The translations under genes were made by a program, and so were the position numbers. From positions 87,883 through 151,882 of the forward strand of contig NZ_LQPC01000032.1 in the NCBI RefSeq assembly GCF_002101705.1: a stretch of DNA of 64,000 nucleotides. Direction: 5' to 3'. Shown piece after piece: positions 39,802-48,100 of the stretch; position 1 is the stretch's first letter, and every line of letters begins with the position of its first letter. The stretch comes from Mycolicibacterium iranicum (GTDB lineage: Bacteria > Actinomycetota > Actinomycetes > Mycobacteriales > Mycobacteriaceae). The notes beneath the pieces were generated by a model. The model was not told the origin of the DNA. It did no database searches and saw only the letters and a list, made by a program, of their open reading frames with translations.

Positions 39802-41433
39802 CTAGTGGGCGATCGCCTTCTCTGCGCCGATGCCGGTCAGCGAACGGACCTCCATCTCGGCGTTGATCTTCGGATCGCCACGGTCCGGCGAGGTCAGCGT
39901 GCCGACGATACCGAGCAGGAACGCCAGCGGAATGGAGACGATGCCCGGGTTGGCCAGCGGGAACCACGAGAAGTCTGCGCCCGGGATCATCGCCGTCTTG
40001 CTGCCCGACACCGCGGGGGAGAAGACGATCAGCACGATGCACGAGATCAGGCCGCCGTACATGCTCCACAGCGCGCCGCGGGTGTTGAACCGCTTCCAGT
40101 ACAGCGAGTACACGATGGTCGGCAGGTTCGCCGACGCGGCGACCGCGAAGGCCAGTGCCACCAGGAACGCGACGTTCTGGCCGTTGGCGAGGATGCCAAG
40201 GCCGATCGCGAACACACCGAGCACCACAGCGGTGATGCGCGAGACCTTCACCTGCTCGGCCTCGGTCACCTTGTGAGACTTCAACACCGACGCGTAGATG
40301 TCGTGCGCGAACGATGCCGACGCGGTGATGGTGAGGCCGGCGACCACGGCGAGAATCGTCGCGAATGCGACCGCCGAGATGATGCCGAGCAGGATGACGC
40401 CGCCGAGCTCGAACGCCAGCAGTGGAGCCGCGGAGTTCACGCCGCCGGCCGCGCCCAGAATCCGGTCGGGACCGACCAGCGCCGCCGCGCCGTAGCCCAG
40501 CACCAGGGTGAACAGGTAGAACGCGCCGATCAACGCGATCGCCCAGACGACGGACCGCCGAGCTTCTTTGGCCGTCGGCACCGTGTAGAAGCGCATCAGC
40601 ACGTGCGGCAGGCCCGCGGTGCCGAGCACCAGGGCCAGCGCCAGGGAGATGAAGTTGATCTGTGAGGTCAGCGAGCCGCCGTATTGGGCGCCGGGCGCCA
40701 GCACGTCCCGGGACGCCACCGCCTCGGAGGCGGATCCGGTGATCGCGGCCTGCGCCGAGCCGAGGATCTCCGAGAAGTTCACGCCGAACTTCACCAGCAC
40801 CATCACCGTCATGAGCCCGGCGCCGGCGATGAGCAGGACGGCCTTGATGATCTGCACCCAGGTGGTGCCCTTCATACCGCCGACGAGGACGTAGACGATC
40901 ATCAAGATGCCGACGACCGCGATGACGACCGACTGCCCGGTCCGGCTGTTGATGTCGAGCAGCAAGGCCACCAGACCGCCCGCGCCCGCCATCTGCGCGA
41001 GCAGGTAGAACAGTGAGACCGTCAGCGTGCTCGTCGCCGCCGCCAGCCGCACCGGCCGCTGCTTGAGCCGGAAGCTCAGCACGTCGGCCATCGTGAATTT
41101 GCCTGTGTTACGCAGCAATTCAGCGACCAGCAGCAGGGCGACCAGCCAGGCGACGAGGAAGCCGATCGAATAGAGGAAGCCGTCGTAACCGTAGACGGCG
41201 ATGGCCCCGGCGATGCCGAGGAAGCTGGCGGCAGACAGGTAGTCACCGGCGATCGCGATCCCGTTCTGCGGGCCGGAGAAGCCTCGGCCGCCGGTGAAGA
41301 ACTCGTCGGCGGTGGCGTTCTTCTTGCTCGCCCGGATCACGACGATCATCGTGACGACGACGAAAAGGCTGAAGATGCCGATGTTGGCAGCGGGATTGCC
41401 GACGGCCTCGGCAGCCACGAGGGTGCTGGTCAT
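39802..41433 (-). CDS. ActP-type cation/acetate symporter (SSS family)
   Basis: 543 residues, ~13 helices of the sodium:solute symporter fold: FFTGGRGFSGPQNGIAIAGDYLSAASFLGIAGAIAVYGYDGF (sodium-site helix 1), LAAATSTLTVSLFYLLAQMAGAGGL, LALVLGTAGLPHVLMRFYTVPTAKEARRS, and VAGLTITASASFAHDIYASVLKSHKV. This is the acetate/short monocarboxylate group (ActP, MctC). Its start overlaps the stop of the DUF485 gene (ATGA), the classic yjcH-actP arrangement, so the two proteins probably work together. A second SSS gene with its own small partner sits next door. Confidence 0.92.
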   Translation of the reverse strand: MTSTLVAAEAVGNPAANIGIFSLFVVVTMIVVIRASKKNATADEFFTGGRGFSGPQNGIAIAGDYLSAASFLGIAGAIAVYGYDGFLYSIGFLVAWLVALLLVAELLRNTGKFTMADVLSFRLKQRPVRLAAATSTLTVSLFYLLAQMAGAGGLVALLLDINSRTGQSVVIAVVGILMIVYVLVGGMKGTTWVQIIKAVLLIAGAGLMTVMVLVKFGVNFSEILGSAQAAITGSASEAVASRDVLAPGAQYGGSLTSQINFISLALALVLGTAGLPHVLMRFYTVPTAKEARRSVVWAIALIGAFYLFTLVLGYGAAALVGPDRILGAAGGVNSAAPLLAFELGGVILLGIISAVAFATILAVVAGLTITASASFAHDIYASVLKSHKVTEAEQVKVSRITAVVLGVFAIGLGILANGQNVAFLVALAFAVAASANLPTIVYSLYWKRFNTRGALWSMYGGLISCIVLIVFSPAVSGSKTAMIPGADFSWFPLANPGIVSIPLAFLLGIVGTLTSPDRGDPKINAEMEVRSLTGIGAEKAIAH

Positions 41434-41780
41434 TTGATCTCACTCTCCAATTGCTCGCGCAGCGCTCCGGCGCGCGGATCCAGCTCGCGGTTGGCGAACC
41501 GGACATAGAGCGCGGTGATGATGAATGTGGACAGGAACTGGCCGAGGCCGATGATCAAGCCGACGTTGATGTCGCCCCACACCTTGGTGGCCATGAATTC
41601 GTCGGCGAAGGCACCGAGCATGACGTAGATGCCGTACCAGACGAGGAACACCGCGGTCATCGGAAAGACGAAGCGGCGCAGCCGACTTCGCAGTTCCTGA
41701 AACTCGGGGCTGGCCTGTACTTCTAGATAGCGATCACCGCTGATGGCTTCCGGGCGAATCGGAAGGTCTGTTTCGGACAC
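41430..41780 (-). CDS. DUF485 (YjcH-like) membrane protein
   Basis: 116 residues with two transmembrane helices (FVFPMTAVFLVWYGIYVMLGAFA and IIGLGQFLSTFIITALYVRFANRELDPRAG). The cytoplasmic N-terminus (YLEVQASPEFQELRSRLRRFVFPMT) and the ANRELDP motif are diagnostic of DUF485. It is found with ActP in many genomes and is thought to assist it. Start is a GTG at 41780. Confidence 0.9.
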   Translation of the reverse strand: MSETDLPIRPEAISGDRYLEVQASPEFQELRSRLRRFVFPMTAVFLVWYGIYVMLGAFADEFMATKVWGDINVGLIIGLGQFLSTFIITALYVRFANRELDPRAGALREQLESEIK

Positions 41781-41932
41781 CTTGATCTCACACTCCTACG
41801 ACTTGTGAACCGGCTCTTGGGTGAACGTAGTTGAGATGCAGGTCACATACCCAGCGTCAACGCAGGTCACACGGTGAGCTCGGTGGTGTGTGCGCTGAGC
41901 GGTCGATGAGCGGCGACGAACGGCGCCGGTCG

Positions 41933-43680
41933 TCAACTCTGGCCGCGCGGCATGCGCTCGATGCCCATGCCGAGGTTCTCCGGCACATGCATCCGTGCGA
42001 ACGTCTGCGCCACATCGCTCGGCACGTCGGCACGAGTCAGCCTGCTGACGATGATCATCGTCGCGAACGCCAGCGGCACGCTGACTGCCGCGGGGTAGCC
42101 GATCATCACGGCAGGCCAGCCTGCGAGGACGTCCTCGGCGACGCCGCCCGCCACCGCGACCGTCACCGCCACGCCGGAAAGTAGCCCACCCACCGCGAGA
42201 CCCCACGCCGCACCTCTGGCCGTCAAGCCGCGCCACCAGATGCCCAGGACCAGCAGCGGGCACAGTGTCGAGGCGGCGACCGCGAACGCAAGTCCGACGC
42301 TGCGCGACAGTTCCAGCCCGCCAGAAGCCGCCAGCGCCAACGGAATCGGGATCAACCCGCCGAGGACGGCCGCCAGGCGGAAGTCCCGAACCCGGCCCGG
42401 CAGTACATCGGTGGCCAGCGCCCCGGCGAAGCTCACCAGAACCCCGAGGAGGTGGCCAGGAAGGCCGCGATCGCACCTGCGGCCACCAGCGCGGCCAGCA
42501 GTTGTCCGGCCACCCCGTCGATCGCCGAGCTGGGCGCGAGAAGCACTGCCGCATCGGCATTTCCGGTGATGAGCAACCGGGGCACATAGAGTCGGGAGAA
42601 CACTCCGAGCAGCGTCGGGAAAATATAGAACAGCGACAGCAGCGCGATCACTGCCAACGCCGTGCGGCGCGCCACACGGCCGTCGGGGTTGGTGTAGAAG
42701 CGCACCAGTACGTGTGGCAGTCCCATCGTCCCGAGGAACGTCGCCACCATGATCGACAGCACCTGGTAGAGCGGGTGCTGGCCGCCCAGTCCACCGCCGG
42801 ATGCAATCCAGTCCGATCCGGTGCTCGGGGTGCCCGCCACGACGGGGGCGGCCGCACCCTGGGCCAGGTTCAGGGTGCTGCCCGCACTGAGGACGTGCTC
42901 GCCGGCGCCGGCGATCGTCGCCCCGTCCACCGGCTTCCCGTCCAGGGTGCCCGTCACCGTCAGCCCGCGGGGATCGTCGACCTGGACGACGACGTCGGTC
43001 TCGATCGCGACGACGGTGTCCTGCTGAACGGTGGGGGGCATTGGTGCGCCGAGTTCTCCGCCCGGGTCACTGACGAACAACCCGGTCAACGCCAGCGCCG
43101 GAATCGCGACGGCGGTCAGTTTGAGCCAGTACTGGAATGCCTGCACGAACGTGATCGAACGCATGCCGCCGGCCACGACATTGGTGATCACGATCGCGCC
43201 GACGGCGACCGGGCCGAGCCAGACGGGCGTGCCGAGAAGGATTTTCAATGCCAGGCCCGCTCCCTGGTACTGGGGGACCAGGTAGAAGATGCAGATCACG
43301 ACGACGACGAGCATCGCGATCTTGCGCAGCCGTGCCGAGCCGAGCCGGAACTCGGCGAAGTCGGGGACGGTGTAGGCGCCCGAGCGCCGCAGCGGGGCCG
43401 CGACGAACAGCAGCAGCCCCAGATAGCCGGCGGTGAAGCCGACCGGATACCACAGCGCATCGGCGCCGTACTTTGCGATCAGTCCTGCGACGCCGAGAAA
43501 CGATGCGGCTGAGAGGTATTCACCGGAGATGGCAGCGGCGTTCCACTGCGGGCCGACGGTGCGCGACGCCACGAGGAAGTCGGATGTGGTGCGGGAGAAC
43601 CGAACCCCGTAGGCGCCGATCGCGACGGTGGCGACGGCCGCGGCGAGCAGTGCGGCGGCCGTCAACGGTGAGCCGGTCAT
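41933..43680 (-). pseudogene. Second SSS-family symporter, split by a one-base frameshift near 42440
   Basis: 43680 to 42433 encodes the N-terminal ~415 residues: GEYLSAASFLGVAGLIAKYGADALWYPVGF, FYLVPQYQGAGLALK, LGTMGLPHVLVRFYTNPDGRVARRT, AALVAAGAIAAFLATSS. A second frame (GTG 42436 to 41933, starting VSFAGALATDVLPGRVRDFRLAAVL) supplies the missing C-terminal helices. Homologous sequence expects SSGLLVSFAGAL; the gene reads SSGFW-stop, so one base appears deleted between about 42436 and 42446. An unusual soluble insert (IETDVVVQVDDPRGLTVTGTLDGK... about residues 225-285) lies between helices. The two frames overlap by GTGA, so two coupled polypeptides remain possible. Confidence 0.82.
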
Positions 43681-44051
43681 GGCTCGGCGTCGACGACGCC
43701 GACGAAGTCACGCTCGCCCTGCTCGGCGAGCCGCACATAGAACCAGCCGATGCCGTACAGCAGCGGATACACCAGTCCGGCCAGCACCAGCCAGTTCAGC
43801 CGAAGTCCGAACACGGTGACGGCGCCGAGGCCGGGAAAGACCGCGTTGAGCAGTGGGATGGCACCTATCAGCCCGACCACCACGGCGGCCAGCCGCAGGG
43901 CCAGTCCGAGCTGCGCGCGCACTAGCCCGCGGACCAGCGCATCGCCGACCTGGGTCTGTTCCTGCACCTCGACGCGGGTGCGCACCATGCGGGCTCCGCG
44001 GCGGTGGGCCAGGACGACCCGTTGGCGTTGCGGCGGTTCGTTACTGGTCAT
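43677..44051 (-). CDS. Small two-helix membrane partner of the second symporter
   Basis: 124 residues. A basic N-terminus (RQRVVLAHRRGARMVRTRVEVQEQT) leads to two helices (LGLALRLAAVVVGLIGAIPLLN and LNWLVLAGLVYPLLYGIGWFYVRLAEQGERDF). It overlaps the symporter start by ATGA and the response regulator stop by 11 bp, so it is embedded in the lytS-lytTR operon. Position and topology are those of a DUF485-like accessory, but the sequence does not show the DUF485 motif. Confidence 0.72.
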   Translation of the reverse strand: MTSNEPPQRQRVVLAHRRGARMVRTRVEVQEQTQVGDALVRGLVRAQLGLALRLAAVVVGLIGAIPLLNAVFPGLGAVTVFGLRLNWLVLAGLVYPLLYGIGWFYVRLAEQGERDFVGVVDAEP

Positions 44052-44832
44052 CCGAACTCCCGGCGGGCCGCAGGCTCCGCATCGGGTTGCGCACCAGCCG
44101 GTCTCGCAATTCCCGAGCCTGCCGCCTGCTCACGGGAAGCTCGACGGCTGGCGACGCACCGTTGGCCCGTAGCCGCACCAGAACTGCGCCGTCGGCATTA
44201 CGCAGGCCGGTCACCAGCCGCAGTGCGACCAGATAGGACCGGTGCACACGCTGGAAACCGTGCTCGCGCCAACGCGTTTCGAGCGTGCTGAGGGGAATGC
44301 GCACCAGGTGAGACCCTGACGCGGAATGCAGCCGCGCGTAGTCGCCTTCGGCTTCGACCCAGCCGATGCTGTCGCGCGGGACGAGGTGGGTGACGCCGCC
44401 GAGCTCGGCGGGAATGACGTCGGACTCCGGTTCCTCCTCCTCGGGGAGGGCGGGCGCAGCGGTGTGCGCGGCAGCGGCTCGGCGCACGGCCTCGTCGAGA
44501 CGGTCTTCGCGGATCGGCTTGAGCAGATAGTCGACAGCGCCGACGTCGAAAGCCGCGACGGCCTTGTCGTCGTGGGCGGTGACGAACACGATCGCGGGCC
44601 GCTGCGCATAGTTGGCCAGGACGCCGGCGAGCTCGATCCCGGAGAGTCCGGGCATGTTGATGTCAAGGAACACGGCATCGATGGCATGCAGATTGAGTTC
44701 TCGCAGTGCCGACGTCGCGTCGCCGGCCCGGAAGACCTCGGCGATGCACGGATGCCTGTCCAGCAGGTAGGCGAGCTCGTCGAGGGCGGGGGCCTCGTCG
44801 TCGACGGCGAGCACCGTGAGCGGCTTCGTCAC
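44041..44832 (-). CDS. LytTR-family response regulator
   Basis: 263 residues. Receiver domain with the acidic pocket DDE (11-13), phosphoacceptor Asp in DAVFLDINMPGLSG (about 57), Thr/Ser FVTAHDDKAV, and Lys in YLLKPIREDRLDEAV. The C-terminal LytTR DNA-binding domain follows (LVPRDSIGWVEAEGDYARLHSASGSHLVRIPLSTLETRWREHGFQRVHRSYLVAL). It is the partner of the kinase upstream, whose stop it overlaps. LytS/LytTR pairs such as BtsSR and YpdAB control pyruvate or carboxylate transporters, and here the regulated gene is probably the symporter in the same operon. Confidence 0.92.
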   Translation of the reverse strand: MTKPLTVLAVDDEAPALDELAYLLDRHPCIAEVFRAGDATSALRELNLHAIDAVFLDINMPGLSGIELAGVLANYAQRPAIVFVTAHDDKAVAAFDVGAVDYLLKPIREDRLDEAVRRAAAAHTAAPALPEEEEPESDVIPAELGGVTHLVPRDSIGWVEAEGDYARLHSASGSHLVRIPLSTLETRWREHGFQRVHRSYLVALRLVTGLRNADGAVLVRLRANGASPAVELPVSRRQARELRDRLVRNPMRSLRPAGSSDDQ

Positions 44833-46046
44833 GTGCCCACCCCGAATCCACCTCCGCTGGCCCGAACCCCGGACCGGAACTTGGGCACCCTCATGATGAC
44901 CTTGGTGCCCGCGCCGATCGCGGTTTCGACCACCAGACCGTAGTCGTTGCCGAACGCCGCGCGCAGGCGATGGTCGACATTGGTCAGCCCCACATGCGCA
45001 CCGGCGCCCTCGTTCTCCTCGGCACCCTCGGAGAGCGCGTCACCGGGTCCAGCGCGCAGGGCGTCGGGATCCATGCCGACGCCGTCGTCTTCGACGGTGA
45101 TGACGCAGTCGGACCCTTCGTCGCGCGCGATCAACTCGATCGACCCGCTGCCCCGTCCGGCGAAGCCGTGCCGCACCGCGTTCTCCACCAGGGGCTGCAA
45201 CGCAAGGAACGGGACGACGACGTTGAGCACCTCGGGGGCGACGCGCAGCGTCACCTTCAACGCCGTCCCGAACCGGGCCCGCTCGAGGGTGAGGTAGCGG
45301 TCGATATTGCGCAGTTCGTCAGCCAGCGTGGTGAATTGGCCTGCGGCGCGGAACGAGTAGCGGGTGAAATCGGCGAACTCGAGGATGAGCTCGCGGGCCC
45401 GGTCGGGATCGGTGCGTACGAACGACGCGATCGTGTTGAGCGCGTTGTAGATGAAGTGGGGGCTGATCTGAGCCCGCAGCGCCAGCACCTCGGCGCGATC
45501 GAGGCGGGCGCGTGACGCGTCGAGCTCGGCGAGCTCGATCTGGCTGGCGGCGTACCGCGCGACTTCGCCGACGGCGCCGAGCGTTCCCGGCCCGGGGGAG
45601 CGGGTCGTGACGATGACCAGCACTCCCAGCATGTCGTCGACCTCGTTGACCATCGGCTGGCCGACCACCACCGAGGTCCTGGCGTGCGTCATCACCCGGC
45701 GTCCACCGGAGATCGATTGTCGTGCCGCGCGCTCACAGGCCTCGACGAGGTCGTCGTCCCAATTGTCGTCGGGGTCTCGGGCGAGCAGTTGTCCGTCGCC
45801 GTCGTACACGGCCAGGGCGTCGCTGCCGGTGAGCCCGCGCAGGAACGGCGCGGCGGTGTGGGCGGAGTCGGTGTCAAGGCCCCGGCGCAGCGCATGGGCG
45901 GCCAACGACGCAGTGTGCAGGGCTGCGTGCACGGCCCGTTCGGTGGGGGTCGCGACGACGCGTCGGGTGCGCACGGCGAGGACGACGGCGGCGACGGCAA
46001 GGAGAATCAGTGCGGCAGTGAGAACGATCGCGAGCTCGCCGGGCAT
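44829..46046 (-). CDS. LytS-type sensor histidine kinase
   Basis: 405 residues: one N-terminal membrane helix (ELAIVLTAALILLAVAAVVLAVRT), a GAF-like sensing region (AVYDGDGQLLARDPDDN...GVLVIVTTRSPGPG), a His_kinase box QISPHFIYNALNTIASFVRTDPDRA (phosphoacceptor His) and an HATPase domain with N box PLVENAVRHG and G box EDDGVGMDPD. The sensor is unusual in having a single helix rather than the 5TM LytS module. It starts the operon lytS-lytTR-small membrane protein-symporter. The signal is unknown; a carboxylate is a reasonable guess. Confidence 0.9.
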   Translation of the reverse strand: MPGELAIVLTAALILLAVAAVVLAVRTRRVVATPTERAVHAALHTASLAAHALRRGLDTDSAHTAAPFLRGLTGSDALAVYDGDGQLLARDPDDNWDDDLVEACERAARQSISGGRRVMTHARTSVVVGQPMVNEVDDMLGVLVIVTTRSPGPGTLGAVGEVARYAASQIELAELDASRARLDRAEVLALRAQISPHFIYNALNTIASFVRTDPDRARELILEFADFTRYSFRAAGQFTTLADELRNIDRYLTLERARFGTALKVTLRVAPEVLNVVVPFLALQPLVENAVRHGFAGRGSGSIELIARDEGSDCVITVEDDGVGMDPDALRAGPGDALSEGAEENEGAGAHVGLTNVDHRLRAAFGNDYGLVVETAIGAGTKVIMRVPKFRSGVRASGGGFGVGT

Positions 46047-46092
46047 CAGTTCTGCTCCTCGCGTGCGGGTGGCCCCACCTTAAACTGGTCGA

Positions 46093-46668
46093 GTGGCGAA
46101 ACTGCAGTTAGTTCAGGAACCCGCTGCCGACGCGCTTCTGGAGGCCAACCCGTTCGCACTGCTCGTCGGCATGCTGCTCGATCAGCAGATCCCGATGGAG
46201 GTGGCGTTCGGCGGTCCGAAGAAGATCGAGGACCGCATCGGTAGCTTCGATGCCCGCGTGATCGCCGACTACGACCCGGAAGGATTCGCGGAGCTGTGCG
46301 CGCAAACGCCTGCGGTGCATCGCTTTCCGGGGTCGATGGCCAAGCGCGTCCAGGCGTTGGCGCAGGTGATCGTCGACGAGTACGGCGGCGACGCGGCGGC
46401 GCTGTGGTCCGACGGTGCCGACGGCGCCGAGGTGCTGCGTCGTCTCAAGGCGCTGCCGGGCTTCGGTGAGCAGAAGGCCAAGATCTTCCTCGCTCTGCTG
46501 GGCAAGCAGTACGGCGTCAACGCCAAGGGCTGGCGCGCGGCGGCCGGTGATTACGGTAAGGCGGGCACGCACATGTCGGTGGCCGACGTGAAAGATGCGG
46601 GGTCGCTGCAGAAGGTGCGGTCGTACAAGAAGGAAGCCAAGGCGGCAGCGAAGGCCGCCAAGGCCTGA
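46093..46668 (+). CDS. HhH-GPD base-excision repair-like protein (Rv1156 group)
   Basis: 191 residues from GTG 46093, 6 nt after TAAACT (46081-46086), hence leaderless. Helix-hairpin-helix: LLVGMLLDQQIPMEVAFGGP near the start and LKALPGFGEQKAKIFLALLGKQYG (HhH hairpin LPGFGEQKA) in the middle, giving the endonuclease III-like core without the FeS cluster. The usual catalytic Lys/Asp pair is not obvious, so glycosylase activity is uncertain. The Lys/Ala-rich C-terminus (EAKAAAKAAKA) is the first copy of a tandem repeat that continues past the stop. Confidence 0.8.
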   Translation: MAKLQLVQEPAADALLEANPFALLVGMLLDQQIPMEVAFGGPKKIEDRIGSFDARVIADYDPEGFAELCAQTPAVHRFPGSMAKRVQALAQVIVDEYGGDAAALWSDGADGAEVLRRLKALPGFGEQKAKIFLALLGKQYGVNAKGWRAAAGDYGKAGTHMSVADVKDAGSLQKVRSYKKEAKAAAKAAKA

Positions 46669-46734
46669 GCCATAGGCGCAGCGAAGGCCGCCAAGGCCTG
46701 AGCCATAGGCGCAGCGAAGGCCGCCAAGGCCTGA
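46646..46734 (+). repeat. 33-bp tandem repeat (2.7 copies) across the stop codon
   Basis: Copies begin at 46646, 46679 and 46712; the first two are identical over 33 bp and the third is identical over its 23 bp up to 46734. The first copy contains the last codons and TGA of the HhH-GPD gene. Each later copy reads AIGAAKAAKA-stop in the same frame, so readthrough of the stop would add near-identical 11-codon modules. A MIRU/VNTR-like expansion. Confidence 0.9.
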
Positions 46735-46735
46735 C

Positions 46736-47128
46736 TTACGGTCTGTGCGCGCCCTCGGTGTGGCTGGCGTCGAGCGCGGCCAGATCGGTGAGCACCTTCG
46801 CGACGACGCGGCCGGTCGACGTCGCGGTGTCGAGACCGTTCTGCAGGCAGCGCAACGTGATTCCGCGCGTGGTGAGGTCGGCGACGGTCTGCGTCACCTC
46901 GGTCACCGAGCGCCCCAGTCGTTCCAGCGCGGCCACGACGACGACATCGCCCGGTCGCGCGTAGCTGAGCAAAGCCAGCAACCCTGCGCGCATCTTGTCG
47001 GCCGAGCCGGCGGTCTTGTCGGTGAAGATCCGCCGCGGATCGACCCCCGCTTCGGCGAGCTGGGTGAGCTGTTCGTCCAAATCCCCGCAGCCGGGTACGG
47101 CCGTGGCATAACCCAACGTGACCGTCAC
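46736..47128 (-). CDS. Resolvase/invertase-type serine recombinase domain, catalytic Ser lost
   Basis: 130 residues equal to the resolvase N-terminal catalytic domain only; the DNA-binding C-terminal helix-turn-helix is absent. The fold markers remain: GYATAVPGCGDLDEQLTQLAEAGVDPRRIFTDK and DVVVVAALERLGRSVTEVTQTVADLTTRGITLRCL (the LERLGRS motif intact). The nucleophilic Ser of the GYARVST motif is replaced in GYATAVP, so it cannot recombine DNA in the usual way. It is chromosomal, with no inverted repeats at its ends, and probably a domesticated remnant. It is read convergently toward the tandem repeat. Confidence 0.75.
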   Translation of the reverse strand: MTVTLGYATAVPGCGDLDEQLTQLAEAGVDPRRIFTDKTAGSADKMRAGLLALLSYARPGDVVVVAALERLGRSVTEVTQTVADLTTRGITLRCLQNGLDTATSTGRVVAKVLTDLAALDASHTEGAHRP

Positions 47129-47159
47129 ATGTCCAAGGTCTCACGCGACGGGCGTGCCG

Positions 47160-47819
47160 TCATAGAGACTCGCCGTCGAATCTCTCGCGGGTAGCGAACT
47201 CCGACACCGGCCGGCGAGTGAGCTTGCTGACCTGATGCTGCGGCTTGCCCAGCGGCAGCACGGCGGCGACGGCGAATCCGTCGGGGATGCCGACCAGTTC
47301 CTTCACCCGGGGCTCCTCGGCGACGGCCATCGTGGTCAGGACGCCGCCGAAGCCTTCGTTGCGTGCGGCGAGCAGCACGTTCCAGACGAACGGGTAGACC
47401 GACGCACCCGCGATCACGCCGATGCGGTCGAGATCTTGGTCGAACGCGGCCACGACGCCGAGGTCCACACACACCACGAGGACCACAGCCGAGGTCAGCA
47501 GCGGCGTCGACAGTTCGGCGGGCACCTCGGTGGCGGCGAGCTGCTCCGGCGTCACGCCCATGGGCTGCAACGGGTTCCAGGGGTTCTCGCCGTTGCGCTT
47601 CTGCGCGACGTAGCGGCGCGCACCCGTGACGCACAGTTTGCTGAGTGCCTCCCGTGTGCCGAGGTCACGCAGTGCGATCACCCGCACGCCCTGGCGGTTG
47701 CCGCCGCTCGGCGCGAAGCGGGCGTTGTCGAGGATCCGCCTCAGCACGTCGTCGGGAAGTGGATCGTCGGTGAATCGCCGAACCGCGCCGGTCGTCCGCA
47801 TCACGTCATAGAGGTCCAT
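47160..47819 (-). CDS. Nitroreductase-family flavoprotein
   Basis: 219-residue FMN enzyme: TTGAVRRFTDDPLPDDVLRRILDNARFAPSGGNRQGVRVIALRD (FMN phosphate and ring contacts: R, S-G-N), then AGASVYPFVWNVLLAARNEGFGGVLTTM and ELVGIPDGFAVAAVLPLGKP. It reduces nitro groups or enones with NAD(P)H. Divergent from the small DUF1059 gene. No stress regulator is close; physiological substrate unknown. Confidence 0.87.
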   Translation of the reverse strand: MDLYDVMRTTGAVRRFTDDPLPDDVLRRILDNARFAPSGGNRQGVRVIALRDLGTREALSKLCVTGARRYVAQKRNGENPWNPLQPMGVTPEQLAATEVPAELSTPLLTSAVVLVVCVDLGVVAAFDQDLDRIGVIAGASVYPFVWNVLLAARNEGFGGVLTTMAVAEEPRVKELVGIPDGFAVAAVLPLGKPQHQVSKLTRRPVSEFATRERFDGESL

Positions 47820-47869
47820 GTTGACGATCTTGTCTCATGGCACGGCGAACGCTGTGCCATTGTGAACCT

Positions 47870-48016
47870 ATGAAGACTCACCTCAACTGCCCCTGCGGCG
47901 AAGCCATCACCGGCAAGGACGAGGACGACCTCGTCGAGAAGGCTCAGGCGCACCTGTCAGAGGTGCACCCGGGTCGCGACTACGACCGCGACGCCATCCT
48001 GTTCATGGCCTACTGA
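47870..48016 (+). CDS. DUF1059-family small Cys/His protein
   Basis: 48 residues: MKTHLNCPCGEAITGKDEDDLVEKAQAHLSEVHPGRDYDRDAILFMAY in outline, with the diagnostic CxCGxxI...DELxxKAxxHxxExH pattern. The two Cys and two His probably bind a metal. Short proteins of this family are of unknown function. ATG 47870 is the only start. A large hairpin follows at 48021. Confidence 0.78.
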   Translation: MKTHLNCPCGEAITGKDEDDLVEKAQAHLSEVHPGRDYDRDAILFMAY

Positions 48017-48020
48017 CCTA

Positions 48021-48084
48021 CCGCGAAATATCATTCCGGGCTGCGATCTGAGCACCCACGACGACCCGGAATGATATTTCGCGG
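48021..48084. terminator. Perfect 20-bp stem hairpin between convergent genes
   Basis: Arms 48021-48040 and 48065-48084 are exact reverse complements over 20 bp; the loop is 24 nt. It lies 5 bp after the DUF1059 stop and 16 bp before the convergent Ala/Pro-rich gene end. Bidirectional terminator. Confidence 0.72.
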
Positions 48085-48100
48085 AAGGCGTGAAGCGGGG

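Noticed and set aside
43527..43680. Possible separate gene at the symporter N-terminus
   Set aside because: The segment is the first helix of the SSS fold in frame with the rest.
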